Source: an uncultured Clostridia bacterium | Lineage (GTDB): Bacteria > Bacillota > Clostridia > UMGS1810 | Length of the DNA stretch: 64,000 nt | Reading direction: 5' to 3' | NCBI GenBank assembly: GCA_934454585.1 | Contig: CAKSFP010000003.1 | Coordinates: 1 to 64,000 of the forward strand | Part shown: positions 17,534 to 26,328 of the stretch, piece after piece | How positions within the stretch are numbered: position 1 is the stretch's first letter | Layout: the number at the start of each line of letters is the position of its first letter | Made by a program: the position numbers and the translations under genes | Notes under the pieces: generated by a model | What the model was told of the DNA's origin: nothing | Seen by the model: the letters and a program-made list of their open reading frames with translations, nothing else | The model's database searches: none

Positions 17534-18229
17534 ATGTTTATGACGGTTACCGCCTCCCTGCTCGAAGGGTTCGGCACAACACTTAAAATATTTGCCCTCA
17601 CCCTTCTGTTTGCTCTGCCGCTCGGACTTATCATCAGTTTTGGCTCAATGAGCAAATGGAAACCCGTGAAATGGCTTGTCAAGACATTTGTCTGGATAAT
17701 ACGCGGCACTCCGCTTATGCTCCAGCTGATTGTCATCTACTACGGACCGGGACTCATCGGCAGGTGGGCAGGACAGATAGAAATGAAAAACTTCATCACT
17801 GCATATCTATCCACATGGAGCGTGCTTGACAGGTTTGCGGCGGTACTTATTGCCTTTATCATCAACTACGCATGCTATTTTTCCGAAATATACCGCGGCG
17901 GCATAGAGTCCATCCCGGTCGGTCAGTATGAAGCGGGCCAGGTGCTCGGCATGACAAAGGCGCAAACCTTCTTTAAGGTGGTGCTGTTCCAGGTGATAAA
18001 GCGCATCGTTCCGCCCATGAGCAACGAGATAATCACCCTGGTGAAGGACACATCGCTTGCGCGCATCATAGCGGTGTACGAGATCATATGGTCGGCTCAG
18101 GTGTATATAAAATCGGCAGGACTGCTGTGGCCGCTGTTCTACACCGGGGCATTCTACCTCATATTCTGCGGTCTGCTCACCATATTGTTCGGCAGAATAG
18201 AAAAACGGCTCGATTACTATAAAGGATAA
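17534..18229 (+). CDS. Amino-acid ABC transporter permease
   Basis: A 231-aa inner-membrane permease of the HisMQ/GlnP type with about five membrane segments. The EAA-like cytoplasmic loop EAGQVLGMTKAQTFFKVVLFQ contacts the ATPase. AAAGGA lies ahead of the ATG. It is followed after 14 bases by the ATPase gene. It would use the lipoprotein encoded at 16420 as its receptor. Confidence 0.93.
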   Translation: MFMTVTASLLEGFGTTLKIFALTLLFALPLGLIISFGSMSKWKPVKWLVKTFVWIIRGTPLMLQLIVIYYGPGLIGRWAGQIEMKNFITAYLSTWSVLDRFAAVLIAFIINYACYFSEIYRGGIESIPVGQYEAGQVLGMTKAQTFFKVVLFQVIKRIVPPMSNEIITLVKDTSLARIIAVYEIIWSAQVYIKSAGLLWPLFYTGAFYLIFCGLLTILFGRIEKRLDYYKG

Positions 18230-18243
18230 GGGGGAAATTGACC

Positions 18244-19026
18244 GTGGCTATACTTCAGATAGAAAACCTTACAAAAAACTTCGGCGGACTCGAGGTGCTA
18301 AAGGGCATTGATTTCTCCATGAACGAGGGCGAGGTGGTGTCTGTCATCGGTTCGTCCGGCGGCGGAAAGACGACATTTTTGCGCTGCATCAATTTTTTGG
18401 AGAAACCGAGCGGCGGCAAAATCATCTGCGACGGCGATGTGATATTCGACGGCGCCGACGGCAAAAAAATGACCGCAAAGGAAATCCGCGAAAAGCAGCT
18501 TAAATTCGGATTTGTGTTCCAGTCGTTCAATCTGTTTCCGCAGTACAGCGTGCTGGACAACATAATGCTCGCGCCCAGACTCCTTGCCAAGGAAACGGAC
18601 GGCTACAAGAAGAATAAGGCAAAAATCATTGATGACATACGCAAGCGCGCTCTGGATCTGCTTGCACAGTCGGGTCTGTCCGAAAAGGCGGACAGCTATC
18701 CGTGCCAACTCTCGGGCGGTCAGCAACAGAGGGTTGCCATTGCAAGGGCGCTCGCGCTTGAACCGAAGATAATGCTCTTTGACGAACCGACATCGGCTCT
18801 CGACCCCGAGCTTACCAATGAAGTGCTCAAAATTATAAAATCGCTTGCGGACAAGAACATGACCATGATAATCGTCACGCACGAGATGAGTTTTGCAAAG
18901 AATATCTCGGACAGAGTGGTGTTTATAGACGGCGGAGTCATTGCGGAGCAGGGAACAAGCGATGAGATATTCCTCGCACCGAAAAGCGAAAGACTGAAAG
19001 AATTTTTGAGTAATACAAGACTGTAA
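18244..19026 (+). CDS. Amino-acid ABC transporter ATP-binding protein
   Basis: GlnQ-type ATPase with Walker A GSSGGGKTT, signature LSGGQQQRVAIARALA, Walker B IMLFDEPTSALD and the switch His in IVTHEM. The Gly-Gly in place of Gly-Ala in Walker A is a mild variant. A TTG at 18238 is in frame, but GGGGG is only three bases from it, while GTG 18244 has a nine-base spacing and is preferred (260 aa). It forms the uptake system with the two upstream genes. Confidence 0.93.
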   Translation: MAILQIENLTKNFGGLEVLKGIDFSMNEGEVVSVIGSSGGGKTTFLRCINFLEKPSGGKIICDGDVIFDGADGKKMTAKEIREKQLKFGFVFQSFNLFPQYSVLDNIMLAPRLLAKETDGYKKNKAKIIDDIRKRALDLLAQSGLSEKADSYPCQLSGGQQQRVAIARALALEPKIMLFDEPTSALDPELTNEVLKIIKSLADKNMTMIIVTHEMSFAKNISDRVVFIDGGVIAEQGTSDEIFLAPKSERLKEFLSNTRL

Positions 19027-19055
19027 GAAAATATTGCGGACAAAAAATTTTTGGC

Positions 19056-19107
19056 TTGACACATCGGCTCATATGCTATAAAATAATAGCATATGAGGTA
19101 ATGTGTC
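19056..19107 (+). promoter_or_regulatory. Promoter nested in a 50-bp dyad ahead of cysE
   Basis: TTGACA (19056-19061) and TAAAAT (19079-19084) are 17 bases apart. A perfect 12-bp inverted repeat CTCATATGCTAT / ATAGCATATGAG (19068-19079, 19086-19097) covers the spacer and -10, and an outer pair GACACAT / ATGTGTC (19058-19064, 19101-19107) extends it. A T-run follows directly, so the same dyad could instead be a terminator for the ABC operon. Confidence 0.55.
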
Positions 19108-19154
19108 ATTTTTTTGTGAATACATATATAATATATATTTTCGGAGGTCATTGA

Positions 19155-20072
19155 ATGAAAGAAAAGACGACTGAAACAATCAACCTGACAATCAAAAAAA
19201 TCCTGGAAAACTACGAAAGCAAAGAACTGCTCACCTGCAAAGACGGCAGAAATATGCCGTCCAGAGCGGCGATAATAGATATCATCCACGAGGTAAAGAA
19301 CATTGTTTTCCCGGGATATTTCGACAGGGAAAACATTGCCGGAGAGTTCTCCGGCTACTTTGCTGCGGAAAGACTCGCCCATGTGTACAGCTCGCTTAAA
19401 TCGCAGATAAAGGCTGCGCTGATCTACAGCGGCAGCAGCGCGTCCGAAGCAAGCGAGAGCGCCGAGGATACAAGCGCACACTTTGTGGCGCAACTGCCAA
19501 ACATCCAGGACAAAATGCTCAAAGATGTGCAGGCAGGATTCGACGGTGACCCGGCGGCAAAAAGCAAGGAAGATATAATCATCTCCTACCCCGGACTTTT
19601 TGCGATATTTGTGTATCGCATAGCACATGTGCTCTATTGCAGTCAGGTGCCGTTCATCCCGCGCATCATGACGGAATACGCACACAACAAGACCGGCATA
19701 GACATCAACTCCGGTGCGCAGATCGGCGAATATTTCTTCATAGACCACGGCACGGGCATCGTCATCGGCGAGACTTGCAGTATAGGCAATTATGTTAAGC
19801 TCTATCAGGGAGTGACGCTCGGCGCACTGTCCACCAGAAGCGGTCAGCAACTGTCGGGAGTTAAACGCCACCCGACAATCGGCAACAATGTGACAATCTA
19901 CGCCGGTTCAACGATTCTCGGCGGTGAGACTGTCATCGGCGAGGAGTGCATAATAGGCGGAAACTGCTTTATAACAAAATCCGTTCCGCCCCACACCAAA
20001 GTCAGCCTGAAAGAACCCGAGCTGGTGTTCAAAGGGCCGAAAAAACCCGGAATATGCGGATGGGAAATATAA
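19155..20072 (+). CDS. cysE: Serine O-acetyltransferase (EpsC-type)
   Basis: Makes O-acetylserine from serine and acetyl-CoA, the first step of cysteine synthesis. The 305-aa protein has an N-terminal helical domain and a C-terminal left-handed beta-helix of hexapeptide repeats, with the signatures IDINSGAQIGEYFFIDHGTG (active-site His) and VGVTLG-like YQGVTLGAL. The long N-terminus fits the EpsC group of Bacillota. RBS GGAGG. Its position after an amino-acid importer suggests shared control of sulfur amino acid supply. No cysK is in the window. Confidence 0.94.
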   Translation: MKEKTTETINLTIKKILENYESKELLTCKDGRNMPSRAAIIDIIHEVKNIVFPGYFDRENIAGEFSGYFAAERLAHVYSSLKSQIKAALIYSGSSASEASESAEDTSAHFVAQLPNIQDKMLKDVQAGFDGDPAAKSKEDIIISYPGLFAIFVYRIAHVLYCSQVPFIPRIMTEYAHNKTGIDINSGAQIGEYFFIDHGTGIVIGETCSIGNYVKLYQGVTLGALSTRSGQQLSGVKRHPTIGNNVTIYAGSTILGGETVIGEECIIGGNCFITKSVPPHTKVSLKEPELVFKGPKKPGICGWEI

Positions 20073-20082
20073 AATGACAAAT

Positions 20083-20118
20083 AAAGAACGGATTTTCCGC
20101 ACGGAGAATCCGTTCTTT
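20083..20118. terminator. Bidirectional terminator, cysE / Hpt gene
   Basis: AAAGAACGGATT and AATCCGTTCTTT form a 12-bp stem with an inner TCCG/CGGA stem. T-rich tracts flank both sides, and the two genes converge here. Confidence 0.75.
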
Positions 20119-20176
20119 AATCTTTGTTCCTGTTCGTACAGCTTTTTGCCGTCAAGCACCGGCATTATATAAATCC

Positions 20177-20533
20177 TCAATCGCACTCAAAGCACTCTTT
20201 AAGCAATCGGACAACCTTGTCATACTCTGCCTTGACCGCATCGTACATCGCCTTGCCGTCATCAAAATTACCCGCGCGAAGCAACTCGGTCATGTCGGCG
20301 CTGACATTGCCCAGATCGCCGTAACCAAGGTTGCGGCACACTCCTTTAAGAGTGTGTGCCGCACGAAAAGCCTCATCACATCTGCCGGTGGCAAACGCTG
20401 CGTCAAGCTGTGAAAAACTCGGGTCGCCCAAAAATTTTTTGCCGAACCGTTCCACCATTGTTTCGCCGCCGAAACGCTCTGCAACATCGTTGTAATCGCC
20501 GCCGATTTTTTCATAAAAGTCTTTCATTGTCAT
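20177..20533 (-). CDS. Hpt-domain phosphotransfer protein
   Basis: A small single-domain histidine phosphotransfer protein. The motif RAAHTLKGVCRNLGYGDL holds the phospho-accepting His, and the predicted all-helical fold spans the protein. A start at 20545 overlaps the kinase stop as ATGA, but AAAGG abuts it directly; ATG 20533 keeps AAGGA about 11 bases away and is preferred (118 aa). It would take phosphate from the receiver domain of the hybrid kinase encoded just upstream and pass it to an unidentified response regulator or to the REC of the 23910 protein. Confidence 0.88.
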   Translation of the reverse strand: MTMKDFYEKIGGDYNDVAERFGGETMVERFGKKFLGDPSFSQLDAAFATGRCDEAFRAAHTLKGVCRNLGYGDLGNVSADMTELLRAGNFDDGKAMYDAVKAEYDKVVRLLKECFECD

Positions 20534-20541
20534 TTTGGGTA

Positions 20542-23070
20542 TCATCCTTTCGTCACAAACTTGTTTATAATCTCTATTAATTTGCCGGCATCTATAGGTT
20601 TTGAAATATGCGCGTTCATACCGGCGTCAATGCACATCCTGACATCATCATCAAAATCATTCGCCGACATCGCGATTATCGGTACAGTGCCTGCGTCCGC
20701 CCTGTCAGATGCGCGTATTGCCTTGGCTGCGCCGAATCCGTCCATATTCGGCATCATGAGATCCATGAGTATCACACTAAACTCACCGACGGCGGATTGC
20801 TGCCACGCATAGACCGCCTGTTCTCCGTCATTTGCACAGGTGACAACCGCTCCGTTTTGGCTTAGTATAAACTCGGCAATCTCCATGTTGAGTTCATTGT
20901 CCTCGGCAACAAGCACTCTGATGCCGTCCGGCAGTGTGTTGTCGTTCTCATCGCCCGAAAAATCATTCTGCGCGTTTTCATTGTCGTCTGCGACAAACGG
21001 CAGACGCACCGTGAATTTGGTGCCGACCCCACGCTCGCTGTCGACAGATATGGTTCCGCCCATCTTTTCGACAAGTTTTTTCACTATGGCAAGCCCAAGC
21101 CCTATGCCGCCGTACGGATTGTACTCATCGGGTGCCTCCTGGATGAACGGCTCAAACATTTTTTTCTGAAACTCGCGGCTCATGCCGATGCCGTTGTCCG
21201 CACATTCAAACTCCGTCACCGCAACACGCCCGTCAAACGACACTTCGCGGAATGACGCGGTTATCTTGCCGCCGTTAGGCGTATACTTGATGGCATTGCT
21301 CAATATGTTCATTATCACCTGGCGCACATGGAGCGGACTGCCGATAAGATGGCAGTGCGGTGCGTCGAGCGGAGTGATGTTGAAATCAATATCTTTCCTG
21401 AGCGCCTGTGTATCAATGACAGAATACACCTCACCCAGGCACTGCCTGATGTCAAACCGCTTTTTCTCCAAGGTTAATCCGCCGGAATCTATGCGGTTGA
21501 GCGAGAGAACATCATTCACCAGTTCAAGCAGCAATGCCGATGCGGAATGAATTTTCTCACGGCAATACTTCTGCCTCTCGGCGTCATCAGGAAATCTGTC
21601 TCCAATGTCGGTCATGCCCATTATCACATTTATGGGTGTGCGTATGTCGTGGCTCATGCGCCGCAAAAACTCCGTCTTGGCGGCGTTTGCACGCAATGCA
21701 TCTGCAGTGGTGCGCTCAAGCTGTTTTTTATACTCAATCTCTCTTTTCTTCTGCTCGCTCACATCCCGCACAACGAATATCACGGAATTAATATCACCGT
21801 TTTCGTCCGTTGAATCGGGAATAATGATGCTTTTGTACCATGTTCCGTCGGCACCCATGCAGTCGTGCTCTATGTAAGTGTTGCCCCACAGCCTCGCACT
21901 GAGGGTTTCGGCATTGATAAATTCCCGGTAATCCCCCCTGCCGTCATCAGCGACAAACCGATTGCACAGCACCTGCGCAAGCTGTCGCAGACTTATCTTG
22001 CCGTACAGATATTCCATAAACGATGAAGGAGCGCGGATTATATCGTAGCTGTCGTCCTTTAAGTTCACCATAAGGCAGATTACATATATGCTGCTTATGG
22101 ATTTTATCGTATCTATCCTTGCTTTGGCTTCCTCTAAATGCCGCCGCTCTATACGCACCTGCAGCATATACCCTACCAGGCAGCAGAGAAGATACAAACC
22201 TATCATAAATGGTATGAGAACCCGGCAGGTGGAGAACATCTGCGAGTGCGGATAGCATACATAAAGGGTGTACTCCCTGTACCTCAGTTTTCCGCCGTAG
22301 CACACGCCGCCGGCGGTTTTGACGCGCACAAGACCGCCGAACAGTTCGCTTTTGTCAAGTTCGGCAAGCTCGGGAATATCCTCTACTTTCTTTTCGTTCA
22401 TATCTGCGGCATTTGTCCCGTGAACCACTCCGCCGCTCGTTATGTACACCGTGATACCGTTTTCCGTTTCAGAGCCGGATATAAGGCTGTCGAGAGACGA
22501 GCGGCTCTCGGCGACAAGCAAAGAACTCTGATGGCGCCAGCCGACTATTATGCCCTTGGCATCAAAGCGCGACACCGCCGCCAGGTCATACAATCTGCCG
22601 TGATAAACTCTCTCGCAATACACTTTTTTTGAATAATTCATAATGTTGGCTATCGCGTCGGAGCTTATCGTGCTGCGCCAATCGTCAAAATTGAATGTAT
22701 CGTCCGCATAGAGCACATCCGGCTCGAGGTTTTCATTTAGAATTGCAAGAGCCGATATCCTCTGCTCGCGCGCAAAACTCCGCAACGATTCACCGTCCGG
22801 CAGTGTGCCGGACAGCTCTATATCACGCCTTACCTCCGTAATCTGTTCAGCAAGACGCATTATGCTCTTTGTCATATCGGCTGTGACTATGGCGTCATAA
22901 TTTATGCACTGACTGCGCAGATTGGCAAGCGTGGCGTCAAGTTTTTTCTCCATGCTTGCGACATCAATCACCTGACCGACAAAAAAAGTCACCGCTGTTA
23001 TCAAAATGCCGACCGCAACCATTCGCATGGCAAATTTATTTGTACCTTTTTGATTTGTCACACTATTCAC
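20542..23070 (-). CDS. Hybrid sensor histidine kinase with receiver domain
   Basis: The 842-aa membrane kinase has a membrane segment at about 15-37, an extracytoplasmic sensor region to about 284, a second membrane segment (about 285-306), a PAS-like region (about 325-440), HisKA with MSHDIRTPINVIMGM (His near 474), HATPase_c with NILSNAIKYTPNGG and GIGLGLAIVKKLVEKMGG, and a C-terminal REC with LMDLMMPNMDG (Asp near 767). Its start overlaps the end of the solute-binding lipoprotein gene by a few bases, so the two are translationally coupled. The binding protein may present ligand to the sensor region. REC to Hpt relay is the expected path. Confidence 0.93.
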   Translation of the reverse strand: MNSVTNQKGTNKFAMRMVAVGILITAVTFFVGQVIDVASMEKKLDATLANLRSQCINYDAIVTADMTKSIMRLAEQITEVRRDIELSGTLPDGESLRSFAREQRISALAILNENLEPDVLYADDTFNFDDWRSTISSDAIANIMNYSKKVYCERVYHGRLYDLAAVSRFDAKGIIVGWRHQSSLLVAESRSSLDSLISGSETENGITVYITSGGVVHGTNAADMNEKKVEDIPELAELDKSELFGGLVRVKTAGGVCYGGKLRYREYTLYVCYPHSQMFSTCRVLIPFMIGLYLLCCLVGYMLQVRIERRHLEEAKARIDTIKSISSIYVICLMVNLKDDSYDIIRAPSSFMEYLYGKISLRQLAQVLCNRFVADDGRGDYREFINAETLSARLWGNTYIEHDCMGADGTWYKSIIIPDSTDENGDINSVIFVVRDVSEQKKREIEYKKQLERTTADALRANAAKTEFLRRMSHDIRTPINVIMGMTDIGDRFPDDAERQKYCREKIHSASALLLELVNDVLSLNRIDSGGLTLEKKRFDIRQCLGEVYSVIDTQALRKDIDFNITPLDAPHCHLIGSPLHVRQVIMNILSNAIKYTPNGGKITASFREVSFDGRVAVTEFECADNGIGMSREFQKKMFEPFIQEAPDEYNPYGGIGLGLAIVKKLVEKMGGTISVDSERGVGTKFTVRLPFVADDNENAQNDFSGDENDNTLPDGIRVLVAEDNELNMEIAEFILSQNGAVVTCANDGEQAVYAWQQSAVGEFSVILMDLMMPNMDGFGAAKAIRASDRADAGTVPIIAMSANDFDDDVRMCIDAGMNAHISKPIDAGKLIEIINKFVTKG

Positions 23071-23872
23071 TCTCCGTTACAGGTGTTGTGGTGTACTTTT
23101 TTAATATGCTGTCCACAGTGCCGTCATTTTTCATTTCAACAAGCGCATTGCTCACCTGTGACACAAGCTCGCTGTCTCCGTTTTTTGCAAATGCGACGCC
23201 TATCCGTGAGACGGCAATCGGCTCGTCAAGCACACGGTATGACTCCGCAAGATTTTTCATGTGATACCTGAGTGCCTCCTCATGACCGCTGCAAGCGTCA
23301 ACATAACCTCTGCTGAGCGCCGCAAAAATCTCATCTATGCCCACAAAGCTGAACACCTTGTCAACAGAGGGCACATTCGAATTGCTGCGATTGAGAAAGA
23401 TTTCCTCCGGTTTGGTGCTCGACTGAACCGCAACGCGCTTTCCCTCAAGTTCGGAAAGCTTGGTTATGCCGCTGTCTGTACGCACCACAACCACCTGTCT
23501 GCTCACATTGTAGGGTTCTGTCCACATATAGTCGTCCTCCCTGCCGTTCATTGAAAACGAACCCCACAGACAATCGACATCACCGGACTCAAGGTAGGAA
23601 TCTTTTTCGTCCCACTTTATCTCTTTGAACACAAATTTTCTGCCGATGCGGCGGCAGACTTCCTTCGCCAGTTCCACATCTATCCCCTCGATCTCGTTGT
23701 TTTTGCCGTAGTATACATACGGGGCGTACTCGTCGCTGCCGACGACAAGTTTCGGCAGGTTTTCACCGCTGCCGGTCACACCGTGCTGCATTTTGCAGGC
23801 GGCAAGGCAGAGCATGAGCAAAGCAGCAAGAGCCGCAAGGATAAAATTTTTCACTTTTTTTGTTTCTCTCAT
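23063..23872 (-). CDS. Family 3 solute-binding lipoprotein of a signalling operon
   Basis: About 269 aa from the chosen ATG, with signal peptide KKVKNFILAALAALLMLCLAAC (lipobox LAAC), shown here in parts: KKVKNFILAAL then a lipobox LAAC. The domain starts KLVVGSDEYAPYVYYG and has IEGIDVELAKEVCRRIG, typical of amino-acid binding proteins. The frame opens further upstream to 23950 inside the previous gene; that would give an overlong n-region. No permease or ATPase is adjacent; the partners are a hybrid kinase and a c-di-GMP protein, so it is more likely a sensor subunit than a transporter part. Confidence 0.88.
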   Translation of the reverse strand: MRETKKVKNFILAALAALLMLCLAACKMQHGVTGSGENLPKLVVGSDEYAPYVYYGKNNEIEGIDVELAKEVCRRIGRKFVFKEIKWDEKDSYLESGDVDCLWGSFSMNGREDDYMWTEPYNVSRQVVVVRTDSGITKLSELEGKRVAVQSSTKPEEIFLNRSNSNVPSVDKVFSFVGIDEIFAALSRGYVDACSGHEEALRYHMKNLAESYRVLDEPIAVSRIGVAFAKNGDSELVSQVSNALVEMKNDGTVDSILKKYTTTPVTESE

Positions 23873-23909
23873 CTTTTTCGGTTCCAATGTCTTTCTCACT
23901 TTCAGAAAA

Positions 23910-26255
23910 TCACTCCCCGGCATCATAGAAATTCTTCTTTTCAAGCTCATATCTCAGCTTTTCGCCAACTTCCTCCAGACATTCGATGAGAATAGGGTTA
24001 AATACTCCGCACTCTCCGCCGATGATCATGGCGACAGCCGTATCGTGGGAATATGGGGCTTTGTAGACCCTCTTGCTAATGAGAGCGTCGTACACATCAG
24101 CAATCGCCACAACCTGTGCGCCGATGGGTATATCGTCACCCTTGAGTCCGTCGGGATAGCCTTTGCCGTCATATCTCTCATGGTGCCAGCGGCAGATTTG
24201 CGCGGCAATCTTCACTATCTTTTCGCTCTTGTATTCACGCAGTTCTTTAAGCATCTTTTCGCCGTAGACCGTATGTTTTTTCATCTCCTCAAACTCCTCT
24301 GCGGTGAGCTTTCCGGGTTTATTTATGATGTCGTCGCTTATGGCAATCTTGCCTATGTCATGCAGTGACGCCGCAGTGGTGATGAGTGATCTGTCGTTCC
24401 ACGACAGGTTATATTTATCTGTCTTTTGAATCAGCTCCTCAAGCAGCATACCGGTTATCAGATTCATATGGACAACATGGAGTCCGCTCTCACCGTTGCG
24501 GAACTCCATGATGCGGCTGAGGATGTCTATCATCAAGTGGCTGTTTTTCTCTTTTTCTTTCGCCTGGTTGGTGATGAGCGTAATGAGTTTGCGCTGTTTT
24601 GAATAGAGCGCAATGGTGTTGTATACGCGTCTGTACACCACCTTGGAGTCGAACGGACGGCTTACATAATCGGACACACCGAGCGCATAGGCGCGGCGGA
24701 TGTACACATCGGAATCCTCTCCGGATATCATGATGACCGGAATGTCCGCTATAATGCCGGTTTTGTTCATATGCGCCAGCACTTCAAATCCATCCATAAC
24801 AGGCATCACTATGTCAAGCAAAACGCACGATATGCCCGTGCCGTAGCGATTGAGCATATCCAGTGCCTCCTCCCCGTCGGTCGCCTCAAGTATGCGGAAT
24901 TCATCGCCGAGCATCTCGGAAAGTATGGCGCGGTTCATCTCGGAATCGTCCACAACAAGCACCTGTTGTTTGATTTGGGTGCGGTCTATACCTCTCACAT
25001 CACCGATGAAATTATTCTCCGTCACCACCATGTTTTTGACATTCTTTGCATTATACATGAGTTTATCGGCGCGCACAACCGCCTCGTCGGCAGTCTCGTT
25101 GTCGGCAATCACTCCGCCTATGCTCACGGAAAGACGCACCCCCGAATAGCCGTGCACCGAGGACTCGCGCACGGTGCGGCGTATCTTGTCGAGCAGTTCT
25201 CCAAAATCCTTCTCCTGTGCATCGGGCACGATGAGCAAAAATTCATCGCCGCCGTAGCGGATAATCATGCTGCCGTCGGGAGCGGTTTTCTTGATTATGC
25301 CGACCACGGTGACAAGCGCAATGTCGCCGCAGTTATGGCCGTAGATATCGTTGCAAAGTTTGAAGTCGTCCATGTCTATAACGGCGACTCCCATGTCCAT
25401 GCGGATGCTGCGGATCTTTTCTTCATAGTATTTTCTGTTGTATGCGTTCGTGAGTGCATCGTTATATGACTCACTCTTGTATTTTCTGATTTTGCGTTCG
25501 TATTCTTTCGCAATGTCGCTTATGTCCATACGGATGAGTGTGATTATCTTTTTGTCGTCATCCAGGTAGGAGAACACAAACTTTTTGTATGTAATTCTGC
25601 CGTCAGCCTCATGCATGGGAGAATAAACTCGAAATTTTTCGTCATTTTCGAGCATTGCTTTGACATTTTTCAGGCTCAGCTTGCCGATGAGTATCTCCGG
25701 GTCGTCGTCATACATAAATTTGCGCACAAAGACACCGATCATCTCGTCATAATTCTGATTGGCAGACGGCGGCACAGTCTCGGCGTAGGTGTAGTGCACA
25801 ATGTAGCTTCCGTCGTCGGCATCTATATACACAATGCTGTCGTACACCCTCTCCGCCGCCTTGAAAACGGACATCTCGATTATCCTGTCATATATGTTTC
25901 TGCAAAGTAATATAAGCTTGTCCTTGCCGGAGCGCTCTATGACAACCTCGTGCCAATGCATTTCTTTTTTTTTGTTCATGAAACGGAGAACAAATTTCTC
26001 GGACTGATTTTCACTCTCGCAAAATTTCTTCAGTGCTTCACTCGTCAGGTGGCTGTCCCACACTTTGTAGTCAATGCCGAACAGCCAGCCGTTCTTTGCA
26101 ACTGCAGTCAGCTCGTCAGGACTGATCCAGTTACCGACAAACTCTGTAAGCAAAATGGCGCAATGGATAAATATACGGTCTTTTTGGGCATCATATTCCA
26201 GTATGGTGTCCCAGCCGTGTCTCATAAGTATATTTGACTTGCTGATATTTTCCAT
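23910..26255 (-). CDS. PAS-GGDEF-REC-HD-GYP cyclic-di-GMP protein
   Basis: The 781-aa cytoplasmic protein has two PAS-like regions (about 20-130 and 135-255), a diguanylate cyclase domain with the intact catalytic motif RYGGDEFLLIV near 335, a receiver domain with VLLDIVMPVMDG near 480, and an HD-GYP phosphodiesterase with HDIGK near 632 and HHERYDGKGYPDGL near 700. It therefore carries both c-di-GMP synthesis and breakdown motifs. The RxxD inhibitory site before GGDEF is not seen. RBS GGAGG; promoter at 26285-26313. First gene of the signalling operon. Its REC may be the terminal acceptor of the Hpt relay. Confidence 0.92.
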   Translation of the reverse strand: MENISKSNILMRHGWDTILEYDAQKDRIFIHCAILLTEFVGNWISPDELTAVAKNGWLFGIDYKVWDSHLTSEALKKFCESENQSEKFVLRFMNKKKEMHWHEVVIERSGKDKLILLCRNIYDRIIEMSVFKAAERVYDSIVYIDADDGSYIVHYTYAETVPPSANQNYDEMIGVFVRKFMYDDDPEILIGKLSLKNVKAMLENDEKFRVYSPMHEADGRITYKKFVFSYLDDDKKIITLIRMDISDIAKEYERKIRKYKSESYNDALTNAYNRKYYEEKIRSIRMDMGVAVIDMDDFKLCNDIYGHNCGDIALVTVVGIIKKTAPDGSMIIRYGGDEFLLIVPDAQEKDFGELLDKIRRTVRESSVHGYSGVRLSVSIGGVIADNETADEAVVRADKLMYNAKNVKNMVVTENNFIGDVRGIDRTQIKQQVLVVDDSEMNRAILSEMLGDEFRILEATDGEEALDMLNRYGTGISCVLLDIVMPVMDGFEVLAHMNKTGIIADIPVIMISGEDSDVYIRRAYALGVSDYVSRPFDSKVVYRRVYNTIALYSKQRKLITLITNQAKEKEKNSHLMIDILSRIMEFRNGESGLHVVHMNLITGMLLEELIQKTDKYNLSWNDRSLITTAASLHDIGKIAISDDIINKPGKLTAEEFEEMKKHTVYGEKMLKELREYKSEKIVKIAAQICRWHHERYDGKGYPDGLKGDDIPIGAQVVAIADVYDALISKRVYKAPYSHDTAVAMIIGGECGVFNPILIECLEEVGEKLRYELEKKNFYDAGE

Positions 26256-26284
26256 GGCGCACCTCCGGTTAATAATATAATAAA

Positions 26285-26313
26285 ATTATACTATAATTAC
26301 GCAAAAAAAGCAA
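26285..26313 (-). promoter_or_regulatory. Promoter of the c-di-GMP signalling operon
   Basis: On the minus strand TTGCTT (26308-26313) and a perfect TATAAT (26285-26290) are 17 bases apart, about 30 bases before the start codon. The same hexamers and spacing occur upstream of the gene at 44910 (48300-48328). Confidence 0.6.
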
Positions 26314-26328
26314 TATGTCGCGTCGATT

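Noticed and set aside
23873..23950. Upstream start of the signalling lipoprotein gene
   Set aside because: It would overlap the previous gene and place 26 extra residues before a standard lipoprotein signal peptide.
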